From positions 1-30,733 of the forward strand of contig CAAGGG010000045.1 of assembly GCA_900769355.1 (NCBI GenBank): a DNA stretch of 30,733 nt, given 5' to 3'. Positions 16,401-22,748 of the stretch are shown one piece after another. Origin of the DNA: Candidatus Gastranaerophilales bacterium (GTDB lineage Bacteria > Cyanobacteriota > Vampirovibrionia > Gastranaerophilales > Gastranaerophilaceae). Under the pieces are notes generated by a model. That model was given only the letters and a program-made list of their open reading frames with translations. It did not search any database and was not told the DNA's origin. A program made the translations under genes and the position numbers. Every line of letters begins with the position of its first letter. The stretch's first letter is position 1.

Positions 16401-17073
16401 CGATACAGATACTGATATTGATACAGATTCTGATACCGATACTGACACCGATACCGATACTGACACAGACACAGATATTGATACGGATTCTGATACAGAT
16501 ACCGACACCGACTTGGATTCAGACACTGACTTAGACTCAGATATTGATACTGATACTGATATGGATACTGATAACGATACGGACACTGACGTTGATCCTG
16601 ATCCGGATCCTGAACCAACTCCTGATCCAAAACCAGCTCCTGAACCGGAACCTGAAAGAAAAGTTGATTTCAAAGATATTTACAAGCAACGTGTTGTAAG
16701 TGACAGAGTTGACTCAATCGACAAACGTCAATATATGAGATTTAATACAATGGATAACCAAAATCCGATTACATTTGAATCAAGCAACAATGTAGTTTCA
16801 ATCTCAGACATTTCAAGAGGTGGGGTATCATTAACCCACAAAGGAAAATTGAAAGTCGGTGACGTTGTTCCGGTACACCTTCAATACGGAGATTTGACAA
16901 TCAATGCGAATGTAAAAATTGTTTCAGCAAGTGATGTCAAAGCCGGAGGTAAGTTCATAGACTTAGATCAAGCAACAGCTAACAAGTTATTATACTTGAG
17001 CTTGTTAGAAAAGGATCAACCGATAGCACAAACGATTATGAACCAAAATGTTGCGACAACAATTGAAGAATAA
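13438..17073 (+). CDS. Exported filamentous-haemagglutinin-type adhesin with Asp-Thr stalk and C-terminal PilZ domain
   Basis: 1211 residues. The signal peptide (1-32, cleavage near VLA|ST) is followed by a TPS/haemagglutinin N-domain (about 40-190). Its landmarks are a NINGIVNAL-type strand turn and FISPNGMVVGASGVLNVGNL (about 149-170), the region recognised by TpsB-type transporters. Residues 190-880 are repetitive Asn/Gly/Thr-rich beta-helix-like sequence. Residues 890-1052 are nearly pure alternating Asp with Thr, Ile, Leu, Ser or Asn. A Pro/Glu/Asp linker (about 1053-1078) leads to a PilZ domain (about 1092-1195) with both c-di-GMP motifs: R1097-x3-R1101 and D1124-x-S1126-x2-G1129. No TpsB partner is in the window. 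No membrane segment separates signal peptide and PilZ, so where the PilZ part works is unclear. A terminator follows. Confidence 0.82.
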   Translation: MKTLGINKKRVIAFFLSSLLIMQQSLTYQVLASTITNADGSTINPNGGGNTWNITPDAVNGQVGFKQFGKIDLTKGDVLNFIYSYVKQRGYEVNWNAENGTHSVTLEGTPKEGTINTFVNLINNGANINGIVNALQSVGGGLKTDGNLVFISPNGMVVGASGVLNVGNLSVISPTQTSYNKLSDYLALPTSSGKMIATIKVKENNPVTQDKYTLETTYKDVNIAVDTNKTLNLSTLTDGSGNQLVLGGGAIRVDAGGKIAARGNVDLQGGTIANNGALIAGIDGNTDVLTSHSAADALFTKLVNTTNMNTGNEFSSDNGGNITIKSVTGTSVGNGGIVHNYGKGNVTIDNSGVDGINVAGRVSNLNGATTITNTNGKLLVDSTGLIASGIGGTDSTLLVSNTGNGGMNIKGSVVANHGNKTNTVNFVNKNSNMSIGSTGVNKNITSNADVNIAVTNGNLLNNGVAKTLIYTTNGADLNATVTNGRIGEEVGPCADGVCTGVGPSGRDLTKSVNTSIDGVITAKSTKGTNTSLINMASLDKNMNVNQIKADGRVILLADDATTKGATAYSIVNRTKDSKNPNVEGTGISLIASGNIGEAKTSTTSAKALTFRQNGYAYNPSRDDAQLPHEIENVNKSGNGVDMLAIGNIDVKGMDAEGGTKLDTKACAIISRTGDINAEFSGNVYVGETTAANNINLTTRGKNMYVDHLGEVPSYAKDYYGPNTNIHPERAKLVALDLGTKWIDSEANAYKSAADSTIIVKNGTLRGDGNKRPSGDQDLLLVADNAYAGGYYFNMGKHRNGGKSTVVKDSTTNTLTNANNADTPISIRGKAVRPNDVTAIGQNKDDRNYYYGGSEQGEDPGYDGVTDPNKKGTEEDDDNLVVPKDEKEYPLDTDTDTDADTDTDIDMDTDTDTDLDTDTDIDTDTDNDTDNDTDTDMDTDNDTDTDTDTDTDTDTDIDTDSDTDTDTDLDTDTDLDSDIDTDTDTDTDNDTDTDIDTDSDTDTDTDTDTDTDTDIDTDSDTDTDTDLDSDTDLDSDIDTDTDMDTDNDTDTDVDPDPDPEPTPDPKPAPEPEPERKVDFKDIYKQRVVSDRVDSIDKRQYMRFNTMDNQNPITFESSNNVVSISDISRGGVSLTHKGKLKVGDVVPVHLQYGDLTINANVKIVSASDVKAGGKFIDLDQATANKLLYLSLLEKDQPIAQTIMNQNVATTIEE
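16105..16596 (+). repeat. Asp-Thr coding repeat (stalk) with a duplicated 39-codon block
   Basis: Near-perfect GA(T/C)-AC(A/T/C/G) dicodon repeat encoding residues about 890-1052 of the adhesin. Within it, residues 955-993 and 1013-1051 are copies of each other with two differences (T/S and T/M), 58 residues apart. Synonymous codon choice varies between units, so selection appears to act on the protein, not on the DNA. Reverse-strand frames here give only Ser-Val repeats and are shadows. Confidence 0.85.
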
Positions 17074-17090
17074 TCAATAAAATTATCAAT

Positions 17091-17123
17091 AAACTGGGAA
17101 CTTGAAAAAGTTCTCAGTTTTTG
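17091..17123 (+). terminator. Rho-independent terminator of the adhesin gene
   Basis: AACTGGGAAC (17092-17101) pairs with GTTCTCAGTT (17110-17119) with one G-T pair, and T residues follow. It lies 19 bases after the stop. Confidence 0.8.
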
Positions 17124-17151
17124 TGTTGAATGAAATATTAAAGAATAAATT

Positions 17152-17222
17152 AGATTCTGAATAGCAAAAATATTATGTATTCGCTAACCGCTCATACTAA
17201 TATTCTAAGCTTTCAGAATGAC
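17152..17222. repeat. Short inverted-repeat element between convergent genes
   Basis: Outer arms ATTCTGAATAGC (17154-17165) and GCTTTCAGAAT (17209-17219) pair with a one-base bulge; inner AATATTA/TAATATT also pair. The end TTTCAGAATGACGA recurs at 18831-18844, and a related GTCATTCTGAGC...GAAGAAT end is at 29619-29645. It looks like a small palindromic (MITE- or REP-like) element. Confidence 0.5.
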
Positions 17223-17230
17223 GAAAATGG

Positions 17231-18148
17231 CTATAATTTCGTCTTGCTACAAACTTCAGGTTCGGCATGAATTAGGATATCGCAATTCCCGAGATGTTTT
17301 TTAAGCAATTTTTCGACATCATCACAAATTTTGTGACAATCTGAAATTGTCATATCTTCAGGGAAAAGCATCGTAACTTCAATATCCTTTAAAGGTCCTG
17401 AACGACGAGCTTTTAAATTTTTGAAGCCACGCAAACATTCATTATTATATGAATTAATTATAGTTTTTATTGCCTCAATGTCTTCTGTTGGTAAAGTCCC
17501 GTCAAGAAGGTTATTCAGCGTATCTTTTGAGATTACAAATCCGGCTTTCAAAACAAAAATAGCTACCAAAATCGCAATTATAGGGTCTAAAATTGCAATT
17601 CCGGTTACTTTAATTAATACTAATCCTAAAAGCACGCCAAGAGATGAATAAACGTCAGTTCTCAAATGTTCGCCGTCTGCGTGAAGAGATACCGACTCTG
17701 ATTTTTTAGCAATTTTAAACAAGTACGAACTAACCAAAATATTTGCAACTACTGCAAACAACATTACCACAATACCAAGAGAGGTGTCCACTTCAATTGT
17801 TTGGTGAAAAAATAGTTTTTTGCATGCTTCCCAAATAATAAAAATTCCTGCGAAAACAATCAGTCCACCTTCTATAAATCCTGACATATCTTCGTATTTT
17901 CCGTGTCCGAACGGGTGAGTTTTGTCTGCCGGTTCAGATGATTTCATTACGGCAAAAAATGTCAAAACAGATGCCAAAAAGTCGCTCATTGAGTGAATTG
18001 CTTCTGAAATAATACTAATGCTGCCGGAAATTGAACCTGCGATGAATTTTAAAATAATTATAATTGCGTTTGAGGTTATTGAAAGCCCTGCCGCCAATTT
18101 TTTTTCTTTGATAAGTTCCATATTATCAACTACTTTCTTTTCAAACAT
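17231..18148 (-). CDS. Cation diffusion facilitator (CDF/FieF-like) metal efflux protein
   Basis: 305 residues, normal for the family. Six membrane helices precede a cytoplasmic C-terminal domain (about 215-300). The transport site residues are the H52-x3-D56 pair in SEAIHSMSDFL and H161-x3-D165 in EHLRTDVYSS; the conserved HPFGHGKYE loop is at 78-86. These proteins export Zn, Fe, Mn or similar ions by proton exchange; the His/Asp pairing does not by itself settle which metal. The start at 18148 overlaps the AlkD-like gene by 19 bases; an in-frame ATG at 18121 is an alternative. The overlap suggests a shared transcript. Confidence 0.88.
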   Translation of the reverse strand: MFEKKVVDNMELIKEKKLAAGLSITSNAIIIILKFIAGSISGSISIISEAIHSMSDFLASVLTFFAVMKSSEPADKTHPFGHGKYEDMSGFIEGGLIVFAGIFIIWEACKKLFFHQTIEVDTSLGIVVMLFAVVANILVSSYLFKIAKKSESVSLHADGEHLRTDVYSSLGVLLGLVLIKVTGIAILDPIIAILVAIFVLKAGFVISKDTLNNLLDGTLPTEDIEAIKTIINSYNNECLRGFKNLKARRSGPLKDIEVTMLFPEDMTISDCHKICDDVEKLLKKHLGNCDILIHAEPEVCSKTKL

Positions 18149-18810
18149 TTTAGCATGTCTTTAGTCGATTTTTCAACCCTTAAAGATTCACAAATCTTTT
18201 GAATTCCTTTATTAAATGTCCAATTATCTAACTTTGATTTTTTCAAATATGCAAGAGTTTTTTTCGGAAATTTTATATAACAAATTGAAAGTGCCCAAGC
18301 ACAGGCCATTTGCACATAATATCTTGTGTCTTTAAATTCATTAATGCGTTTAAGACATTCGTCAATGTAGTTTTCATTTGTAAAATGCTCCAAAAGCATT
18401 ACAAACGCGAAGCGAATGTCATATTCTTTGTCTGAGTTAAAATATGGCTGAATAAACTTCCAAACAAGTTCTTGATTTTTCGTGACAAATTTTAGTCCTG
18501 TACAAAATGAGTCACACACAGACCAGTTATCGATTTTGGGTACGAAATCATTGACAAGTTTTAAAATATTTTCAGGTTCATCTTTGACAAGTCCGATAAC
18601 CATTGCTTGTAACATTGTTTCTTCCATATACTCAAAGTCATTCTGTTCAAGGAATTTTTGCCAGTCGGTTTGTGTATAAATTTCTTTTGCGATTTTTCGT
18701 AAAATCGGCAAGCGTACTCCCAAAACATTGTCGATATTAGGAAGCAATGATTGTGAAAATTTTTGGTAATTTTTTTCTGCTTTTGATAAAATTTTTTGTT
18801 TTATATTCAT
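18130..18810 (-). CDS. AlkD-like DNA alkylation repair protein (HEAT-repeat DNA glycosylase family)
   Basis: 226 residues, built of helical HEAT-like repeats. Recognisable family segments are NWSVCDSFC, a following YDIRFAFVMLLEHF, YYVQMACAWALSICY, and the ending W-T-F-N-K-G-I-Q-K-I-C-E-S-L-R. AlkD enzymes excise 3-methyladenine and 7-methylguanine from DNA without base flipping; some homologues in the family are inactive or act on bulky lesions, so activity should not be assumed. Its stop overlaps the start of the CDF gene. Upstream, TAAAAC lies nine bases before the ATG, with no ribosome binding site. Confidence 0.8.
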   Translation of the reverse strand: MNIKQKILSKAEKNYQKFSQSLLPNIDNVLGVRLPILRKIAKEIYTQTDWQKFLEQNDFEYMEETMLQAMVIGLVKDEPENILKLVNDFVPKIDNWSVCDSFCTGLKFVTKNQELVWKFIQPYFNSDKEYDIRFAFVMLLEHFTNENYIDECLKRINEFKDTRYYVQMACAWALSICYIKFPKKTLAYLKKSKLDNWTFNKGIQKICESLRVEKSTKDMLKCLKRK

Positions 18811-18940
18811 AGGTTTTGGTTTTAGTTATTTTTCAGAATGACGACAAAAGTAGTTGCATTTTTTGAAAAATAACTTTTTCGAAACTGTCATTCCGGACTC
18901 CGATCCGGAATCTTTTTTTTAGAATAATCAATTCATATCT
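18811..18940. repeat. Intergenic inverted repeats (AlkD-ispF gap)
   Basis: Two small hairpins lie between the same-strand genes. GTTATTTTTCA (18825-18835) and TGAAAAATAAC (18864-18874) form a perfect 11-bp stem. ATTCCGGA (18890-18897) and TCCGGAAT (18904-18911) form a second, followed by an eight-T run on the plus strand. The T run faces the wrong way to stop ispF transcription, so I treat this as a dispersed palindromic repeat and not as an ispF terminator. Confidence 0.5.
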
Positions 18941-19417
18941 TTAATATCTCTTCAACAACACTACTGCCTGTGCTTCAATTGCAAGTTCTTGTCCGACGGC
19001 GTCCATTTTTTCATTTGTTTTCGCCTTAATCGAAAGTCTTTCCGGAGTAACTTCTAATATTTCACAAAGCACATCTTTCATTTTCGGAATATATGGCATC
19101 ATTTTCGGTTGTTGAGCAATGATGTTGCTGTCGATGTTTTCAATAACGTATTTTTTATCTTTAATAAGCTTGTAAACATCGCGTAAAAGCACAGTGCTAT
19201 CGGCGTCTTTGTACAATTCACTTGTGTCTGGGAAAAGTGTTCCGATATCAGAAAGTGCTAAAGCACCAAGCATTGCATCAATAATCGCATGGATTAGAAC
19301 ATCTGCATCAGAGTGTCCCAAAAGACCTTTTTCGTGCGTTATCTTAACACCCCCGATTATTAAATCTCTGCCTGTCGTGAGTTTGTGAATATCATATCCT
19401 ATACCAATTCTGTACAT
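18941..19417 (-). CDS. ispF: 2-C-methyl-D-erythritol 2,4-cyclodiphosphate synthase (IspF)
   Basis: 158 residues, the usual single-domain length. I use ATG 19417 rather than 19438 because AGGAG sits upstream of it and the protein then begins MYRIGIGYDIH, as in the family. Metal ligands D9, H11 and H43 are in place (GYDIHKL and HSDADVLIHAI), with the CDP-binding loops further on (ALSDIGTLFPD, and KAKTNEKMDAVGQ near the end). It converts CDP-ME-2-phosphate to the cyclodiphosphate in the non-mevalonate isoprenoid pathway. IspD is not next to it. It lies downstream of the ABC-F gene on the same strand (gap 76 bases). Confidence 0.93.
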   Translation of the reverse strand: MYRIGIGYDIHKLTTGRDLIIGGVKITHEKGLLGHSDADVLIHAIIDAMLGALALSDIGTLFPDTSELYKDADSTVLLRDVYKLIKDKKYVIENIDSNIIAQQPKMMPYIPKMKDVLCEILEVTPERLSIKAKTNEKMDAVGQELAIEAQAVVLLKRY

Positions 19418-19493
19418 AATTTCTCCTTTGTTATTCACAATTTTTTATGTTTTCGTTAAAAATATAAAAAGTTGGCAACGAAACAATACCGGT

Positions 19494-21107
19494 TTATCTG
19501 TAAATCTCTTCACGTTTTTTCAAAACGACCGGATTTTTAAGATATTCGTCGTATTTGTTGCGCATATTAATATAGCCTTTTGGCGAAATTTCAATAATTC
19601 TGTCAGCAACCGTTTGAATTAACTGATAATCCTGTGACGTAAACAAAATAGTTCCAGGAAAGTCAATTAGTGCATTGTTTAATGCCGTAATACTTTCCAA
19701 ATCAAGGTGGTTTGTCGGTTCGTCAAAAATCATTACGTTAGCTTCTGCAATCATCATTTTTGCAAAAAGACATCTGACTTTTTCGCCACCTGACAAAACG
19801 CTGACTTTTTTGTCCGCATCTTCACCTGAAAACAGCATTCTGCCTAAATATCCACGTAAAAAGTTTACGTGTTGATCTGGCGAATAATCCGCAAGCCATT
19901 CCATAATGGTTTTGTTGTTTTCAAAATAGAAGTTGTTGTCTTTCGGAAAGTACGAATGCGTTGCTGTAACGCCCCAAATTACTTCACCGCTGTCAGGCTT
20001 AACCCTGTCTTCCAAAATATCAAACAGGTTTGAAATAATAAACGGATCACGGGCGATAAAAGCAACTTTTTCACCTTGATTAATTTCAAAACTCAAATTT
20101 TTGATTAAAAGTTCATCATCAACAGTTTTATATAAGTTTTTAACCTGTAAAACATCTTTCCCCGGAATTTTGTTATAAGTAAAACGAATTCTCGGATATT
20201 GTCTTGATGATGGTTTAATTTCTTCAAGCGATAATTTGTCGAGCATATTTTTTCTGGAAGTTGCCTGTTTCGCTTTAGACGCGTTAGCACTGAATCGTGC
20301 AATAAACGCTTTCAACTCTTCCATTTTTTCTTCGGTTTTCTTGTTCTGTTCTTCTTTTTGCTTTTTAATCAATTGGCTTGCTTGCGACCAGAACGAGTAA
20401 TTTCCTGTATAAAGTTGAATATTTTTGTAATCAATGTCTGCCATGTGTGTGCAAACATTATCCAAAAACTGTCTGTCGTGCGAAACAACAATAACGAGGT
20501 TTGGAAAATTAATCAAAAACTCTTCCAACCAAGCAATAGTGTTCAAATCCAAGTGGTTTGTCGGTTCATCAAGCAATAGGATATCCGGATTGCCAAACAA
20601 AGCCTGAGCTAATAGTACACGAACTTTTTCACTGCCTGAAAGCTCAGACATTAACTCATAATGCATTGCATCAGGAATTCCTAAGTCAGATAACAATGAC
20701 GCAGCCATCGCCTCTGCTTGCCAACCGTCAAGTTCTGCAAATTCTTCTTCCAAGTGTGCAACTTTAATGCCGTCCTCGTCGTTGAAATCAGGTTTTGCGT
20801 ACAAAGCATCACGCTCTTGCATAATGTCATAAAGCTTTTTGTGTCCCATAATTACAGTATCAATTACTTTGTAATTGTCAAATGCAAAATGGTCTTGACG
20901 AAGTACTGCAATACGCTGTCCTTTTGAGATATGAATTTCTCCTGATGTAGGTTCAATTTCGCCAGAAAGGACTCGCAACAAAGTACTTTTCCCTGCCCCG
21001 TTTGCGCCAATAACACCGTAGCAGTTTCCTGGGGTAAATTTAATACTAACGTTTTCAAAAAGTGTTTGTGATCCAAATCTAACGGTCAATTTATCTGTCG
21101 TAATCAT
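19494..21107 (-). CDS. ABC-F family ATPase (YbiT-like) with a degenerate second Walker A
   Basis: 537 residues, two ABC ATPase domains in one soluble chain, no membrane part: the ABC-F layout of translation factors and ribosome-protection proteins. The first domain is intact: Walker A GANGAGKST (34-42), signature LSGSEKV, Walker B with LLLDEPTNHLD, then SHDRQF. A linker rich in Lys/Glu (about 240-310) joins to the second domain. There the Walker A position reads FIARDPFIISNLFD in place of G-x4-GKS/T, while the signature LSGGEKV and FDEPTNHLD remain, and the switch His is replaced (FTSQDYQ). The second site probably hydrolyses ATP poorly or not at all. TAAAAT sits seven bases before the ATG. 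Confidence 0.85.
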   Translation of the reverse strand: MITTDKLTVRFGSQTLFENVSIKFTPGNCYGVIGANGAGKSTLLRVLSGEIEPTSGEIHISKGQRIAVLRQDHFAFDNYKVIDTVIMGHKKLYDIMQERDALYAKPDFNDEDGIKVAHLEEEFAELDGWQAEAMAASLLSDLGIPDAMHYELMSELSGSEKVRVLLAQALFGNPDILLLDEPTNHLDLNTIAWLEEFLINFPNLVIVVSHDRQFLDNVCTHMADIDYKNIQLYTGNYSFWSQASQLIKKQKEEQNKKTEEKMEELKAFIARFSANASKAKQATSRKNMLDKLSLEEIKPSSRQYPRIRFTYNKIPGKDVLQVKNLYKTVDDELLIKNLSFEINQGEKVAFIARDPFIISNLFDILEDRVKPDSGEVIWGVTATHSYFPKDNNFYFENNKTIMEWLADYSPDQHVNFLRGYLGRMLFSGEDADKKVSVLSGGEKVRCLFAKMMIAEANVMIFDEPTNHLDLESITALNNALIDFPGTILFTSQDYQLIQTVADRIIEISPKGYINMRNKYDEYLKNPVVLKKREEIYR

Positions 21108-21114
21108 AAATATA

Positions 21115-21120
21115 ATTTTA
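21115..21120 (-). promoter_or_regulatory. -10-like TAAAAT seven bases before the ABC-F start
   Basis: TGC-TAAAAT-TATATTT-ATG on the minus strand, an extended -10 without a ribosome binding site. This favours a leaderless transcript. Confidence 0.4.
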
Positions 21121-21159
21121 GCATAAATACTTCAAAAAGCCACACTAAAATTTTGTATT

Positions 21160-21362
21160 GTATATGCCAATTAATTAGTTGACAGAATAAACTTACCTCC
21201 CCTAGGGTGGAGGTTACAGTTGTTGCCGAGCGATTAGCGAGACTTACAACAGAGAGAGGGGCTTTCTGCGTTCTCTGCCAACAATCCGCTCCCTAATTAA
21301 GGGAGAGAAGCCTTATTTCGAAACTATCTCTGTTTATAATTCAATATAGTAGCTATTTACAT
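21160..21362. repeat. Repetitive intergenic region with several hairpins, including inverted-repeat arm 1
   Basis: Between the ABC-F start and rnpB terminator. It holds hairpins such as CCTCCCCTAGGGTGGAGG, GTTGTTGCC...ACTTACAAC and CTCCCTAATTAAGGGAG. At 21330-21360 the 31-base string starting CTGTTTATAATTCAA and ending GTAGCTATTTAC recurs inverted at 22687-22717 with 29 of 31 matches. No gene is supported here. Confidence 0.55.
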
Positions 21363-21392
21363 GTAAAATAAAAAGCATCTAACTGTTTTACT

Positions 21393-21429
21393 AAAACCCC
21401 AGCTTCTCAGATTGAGAAAGTGGGGTTTT
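21393..21429 (-). terminator. Terminator of rnpB
   Basis: AAAACCCCA and TGGGGTTTT form a 9-bp stem, with an inner CTTCTCA/TGAGAAAG pairing. Downstream of rnpB on the minus strand, the T run follows the stem. It is symmetrical enough to work in both directions. Confidence 0.75.
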
Positions 21430-21435
21430 ATAAAT

Positions 21436-21773
21436 AAAGCAGCTCATAAGCCGTGTTCTGTTTCTAAACAATCATCTGTCTGGTATTAGGATTACTCCCA
21501 ATCTCTAGCGATTTCTTTGAAGTGGGCGAACAGCCTTTAACCTTCATTTCAATCTTGCATTCAGCAGGGGGTTGCCTAGCCGATATTTCTCAATATCGCT
21601 GGTGAAGCTCTTAACTCACCGTTGCACCATCGCCTGTGGCATTTCTGCCCATCGGCAGTTTACATTTCTGTGGTCCTATCCACCGGTTCACACCGTCCGG
21701 AGTTTCTCCGGCTGCTTGTTCTCGAATGCACGGACTTTCCTCACCTGTTAAGGCGCGATTGCTCGACTGCTTT
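21436..21773 (-). ncRNA. rnpB: RNase P RNA (class A)
   Basis: On the minus strand the conserved 5' core reads GCAATCGC...GAGGAAAGTCCG and the 3' core ACAGAACACGGCTTA, hallmark RNase P segments. P1 is formed by AAAGCAG near the 5' end (21767-21773) with CTGCTTT at the 3' end (21436-21442). The total length of about 338 nt suits a class A RNA. It matures the 5' ends of tRNAs. The 5' end lies only five bases after the stop codon of the prepilin gene on the same strand, and a -10-like TATAAA overlaps that stop codon. Ends are set from the P1 pairing and may be off by a few bases. Confidence 0.95.
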
Positions 21774-21778
21774 AAACT

Positions 21779-22456
21779 TTATATTGAATCTCTAAGAGAT
21801 GTATTTATTGTTACAAAATCCGCAGCTCTTGAGTCAGCTGAATTGATTGTCATTTTACCCGTAACGGATATATCAATTTGGTATTGGTCAAAATCAGCAG
21901 CACTACCCGTACAATCTGCATTTGCCTGATTTTTACCATTTTGACGACAGTTAGGTCCATCAGCTCCATTAACATCAATTATAATTGAACCATTTGTAAT
22001 GTCAGAAGGTTTGCTAGTAGTTGTGTGATCCCATTGGCTAGCGGTTCCGCCTAAGTACCAAATTACGCCGTCTGATGTTGTGTATATCCAGTTAGTTGTA
22101 TCTGAAGTTCTAAAATTTAGTTTTGCACCAAATAACCCTGGGAATTTTGTACCATTGGCATAGGTTTCTCCATCGTATATAACAGAATTGTAATCATCAA
22201 ATCCCCAGTTACAATCGCCTCTGGCACTACCTTCGGCTTGAGAATTACAAGCATCACGTCCATCAATATACAAAGTTTCGTCATTAATCAGCGAACTTAC
22301 GATTTTTTCAGCCTCGTAATATGATTTTTTAATCATCATTTTATTTTTATTCGGTCTTGTGCGCATAATTGCAGGAGTTACAACCGCTACTAAAACGCCG
22401 ATTACAGCAAGTGCAATCATCAATTCCGTTAGAGTAAAAGCCTTAAATCTTCTCAT
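21779..22456 (-). CDS. Type IV/II prepilin-like protein (pseudopilin family)
   Basis: 225 residues. A short basic leader, MRRFKA, precedes F7-T-L-T-E11, with the conserved Glu at +5 and the hydrophobic helix LMIALAVIGVLVAVVTPAI, so a prepilin peptidase would cut after Ala6. Gly is usual at this -1 position; Ala is the less common form. After the helix come basic residues, then a Cys-containing globular C-terminal part: four Cys, probably two disulphides, with Gly/Asp/Asn-rich loops. It would be a pilin or pseudopilin of a type IV/II system, of which no other part is in the window. GGAAGGA precedes the ATG. The gene runs straight into rnpB (five bases between). Confidence 0.8.
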   Translation of the reverse strand: MRRFKAFTLTELMIALAVIGVLVAVVTPAIMRTRPNKNKMMIKKSYYEAEKIVSSLINDETLYIDGRDACNSQAEGSARGDCNWGFDDYNSVIYDGETYANGTKFPGLFGAKLNFRTSDTTNWIYTTSDGVIWYLGGTASQWDHTTTSKPSDITNGSIIIDVNGADGPNCRQNGKNQANADCTGSAADFDQYQIDISVTGKMTINSADSRAADFVTINTSLRDSI

Positions 22457-22748
22457 CGAAATCCTTCCTGAGTTTATCTAATACATCTCTATTATACACT
22501 ATATTGAAAAATTTTTCAATGGTTGAGGAAAAAGCAGCTAAGCGGCTAGGAAGTAAGGCAGCTAAAAATTTAGAAGTCGATAGGGCACTAAGACGATAAG
22601 TTCGTTTCAATTACATTATATATTGTCTACCCATCTAAATCTTCCCTAACAGAGGGAAGACTTATGTTTAACGTAAATTAATATCCGTAAATAGCTACTA
22701 CCTTGAATTATAAACAGAAAGTAGGGCGGGATACCTATCCCGCCACCA
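22457..22748. other. Intergenic region with dispersed repeats and inverted-repeat arm 2
   Basis: No gene is supported. It includes repeat copy B (22623-22680), the inverted-repeat arm (22687-22717), and a GGCGGGATA/TATCCCGCC hairpin (about 22724-22744) just downstream of the cupin stop. That hairpin has no T run on the minus strand, so termination is uncertain. Confidence 0.5.
22623..22680. repeat. Dispersed short repeat, copy B (short form)
   Basis: Same ends as copy A (7932-8028): TTGTCTACCCATCTAAA (22623-22639) and AGGGAAGACTTATGTTTA (22653-22670). Here the middle is a compact hairpin, CTTCCCT (22641-22647) with AGGGAAG (22653-22659). Confidence 0.7.

Noticed and set aside
15984..16673. 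Long reverse-strand frames with Ser-Val and Tyr-Gln-Tyr repeats opposite the adhesin
   Set aside because: They are only the reverse reading of the Asp-Thr dicodon repeat; no start signals, and the plus-strand gene accounts for the DNA.
13438..17073. Reading the adhesin as two genes (adhesin plus separate PilZ protein)
   Set aside because: The frame is continuous through the repeat, with no stop, and no start with a ribosome binding site before the PilZ part; sequencing error in the repeat is still possible.
18890..18920. ispF terminator
   Set aside because: The hairpin's T run is on the plus strand while the neighbouring genes are on the minus strand, so it points the wrong way; treated as a repeat.
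21636..21929. Plus-strand frame over rnpB
   Set aside because: It overlaps the conserved RNase P core, which is clearly an RNA gene on the other strand.
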